Assembly: GCF_030454045.1 (NCBI RefSeq)
Contig: NZ_JAKDJE010000004.1
Span: 1 to 64,000, forward strand
DNA from: Psychrobacter sp.
GTDB taxonomy: Bacteria > Pseudomonadota > Gammaproteobacteria > Pseudomonadales > Moraxellaceae
Direction of reading: 5' to 3'
Length of the DNA: 64,000 nt
Under the pieces are notes generated by a model. It saw only the letters and a list, made by a program, of their open reading frames with translations, was not told the DNA's origin and made no database searches. The position numbers and the translations under genes were made by a program. Position 1 is the first letter of the stretch, and every line of letters starts with the position of its first letter. Positions 63,694 through 64,000 of the stretch are shown here, piece by piece.

Positions 63694-64000
63694 TTACGCG
63701 CTGGTGTCACAGAGGCGTAGTATGGTTTTCATTTTGTCTTCTGTCTCACGCCATTCCGACTCTGGATCAGACCCTTCAACGATACCAGCACCCGCGTACA
63801 ACCGTAATTTTTTATCATTCAATAGCCCGCAACGAATTGTGACGACCCACTCGCCATTGCCTTCTGCATCCATCCAGCCCACCAAGCCTGTGTAATAGCC
63901 GCGCTCATACCCTTCATGCTGTAATATAAAATCTTTGGCCAATTGCGTTGGTGTACCACACACTGCGGGGGTTGGGTGTAGCTTTAATGCCAAGCTCAAA
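63694..64000 (-). CDS. entC: Isochorismate synthase, C-terminal part (partial)
   Basis: About 100 C-terminal residues of a chorismate-utilising enzyme are visible, with LHPTPAVCGTPTQLA, YYTGLVGWMDAEGNGEWVVT, IRCGLLNDKKLRLYAGAGIV and ESEWRETEDKMKTIL. These match the end of EntC/DhbC, which converts chorismate to isochorismate. The frame is open to the right edge, so the gene starts outside the window; the TTG at 63999 is internal. It sits 17 bases upstream of entA and is surely co-transcribed. Confidence 0.95.
   Translation of the reverse strand, partial: LSLALKLHPTPAVCGTPTQLAKDFILQHEGYERGYYTGLVGWMDAEGNGEWVVTIRCGLLNDKKLRLYAGAGIVEGSDPESEWRETEDKMKTILRLCDTSA

Overview
The window looks like chromosomal DNA of a Moraxellaceae gammaproteobacterium, most likely Psychrobacter. 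Moderate-to-low GC, a giant NAD-specific glutamate dehydrogenase, two complementary bacterioferritins, a Sat-type ATP sulfurylase and Acinetobacter-like siderophore genes all fit; the genus is an inference. No rRNA, tRNA, CRISPR array, insertion sequence or prophage was found. Most transcription units end in easily read hairpin plus T-run terminators, several shared by convergent genes.

Layout. 1-548: C-terminal end of dnaX with an 18-bp tandem repeat. 0.8-7.3 kb: housekeeping and metabolism (LysR regulator, argD, yacG, a TrmB-like methyltransferase, an ABC1/UbiB-type kinase, purD). 7.7-12.6 kb: NAD-glutamate dehydrogenase. 12.7-18.2 kb: sbcC and sbcD. 18.4-31.7 kb: assimilatory sulfate block, with cysG, cysH, a DUF934 gene and cysI on the minus strand, divergent sat, two paralogous sulfate-binding lipoproteins, cysT, cysW and a short cysA. 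A decayed short-chain dehydrogenase lies between cysG and cysH. 31.8-34.1 kb: ArsR regulator and an iron-storage set (bfd with a Fur box, then two bacterioferritin genes). 34.2-36.4 kb: a decaying patch (frameshifted GNAT acetyltransferase, MFS exporter, glutathione-transferase remnant). 36.6-46.9 kb: DUF1176 protein, RG-rich DEAD-box helicase with a long leader, DUF819 membrane protein, UvrA2-like ATPase, mtfA, and two exported proteins of unknown function.

47.2-64.0 kb is the most interesting part: a catecholate siderophore locus running off the right edge. It has a TonB-dependent receptor, a periplasmic-binding-protein ABC importer (two permeases, ATPase, binding lipoprotein) in the bauDCEBA/fat order, a lysine/ornithine N-monooxygenase, a 968-residue protein with two cyclization domains and a terminal carrier-like domain, EntE, EntB, a stand-alone adenylation protein with a terminal carrier-like domain, EntA and the end of EntC. 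This set matches acinetobactin/anguibactin-type assembly lines: 2,3-dihydroxybenzoate is made by EntC, EntB and EntA, activated by EntE, loaded on the EntB aryl carrier, then condensed and cyclized with a beta-hydroxy or thiol amino acid and joined to an N-hydroxylated amine.

Both NRPS carrier-like domains have proline where the phosphopantetheine serine should be, so an active peptidyl carrier must come from a gene outside the window. Fur-box-like sites lie in front of the receptor and between the divergent biosynthetic operons.
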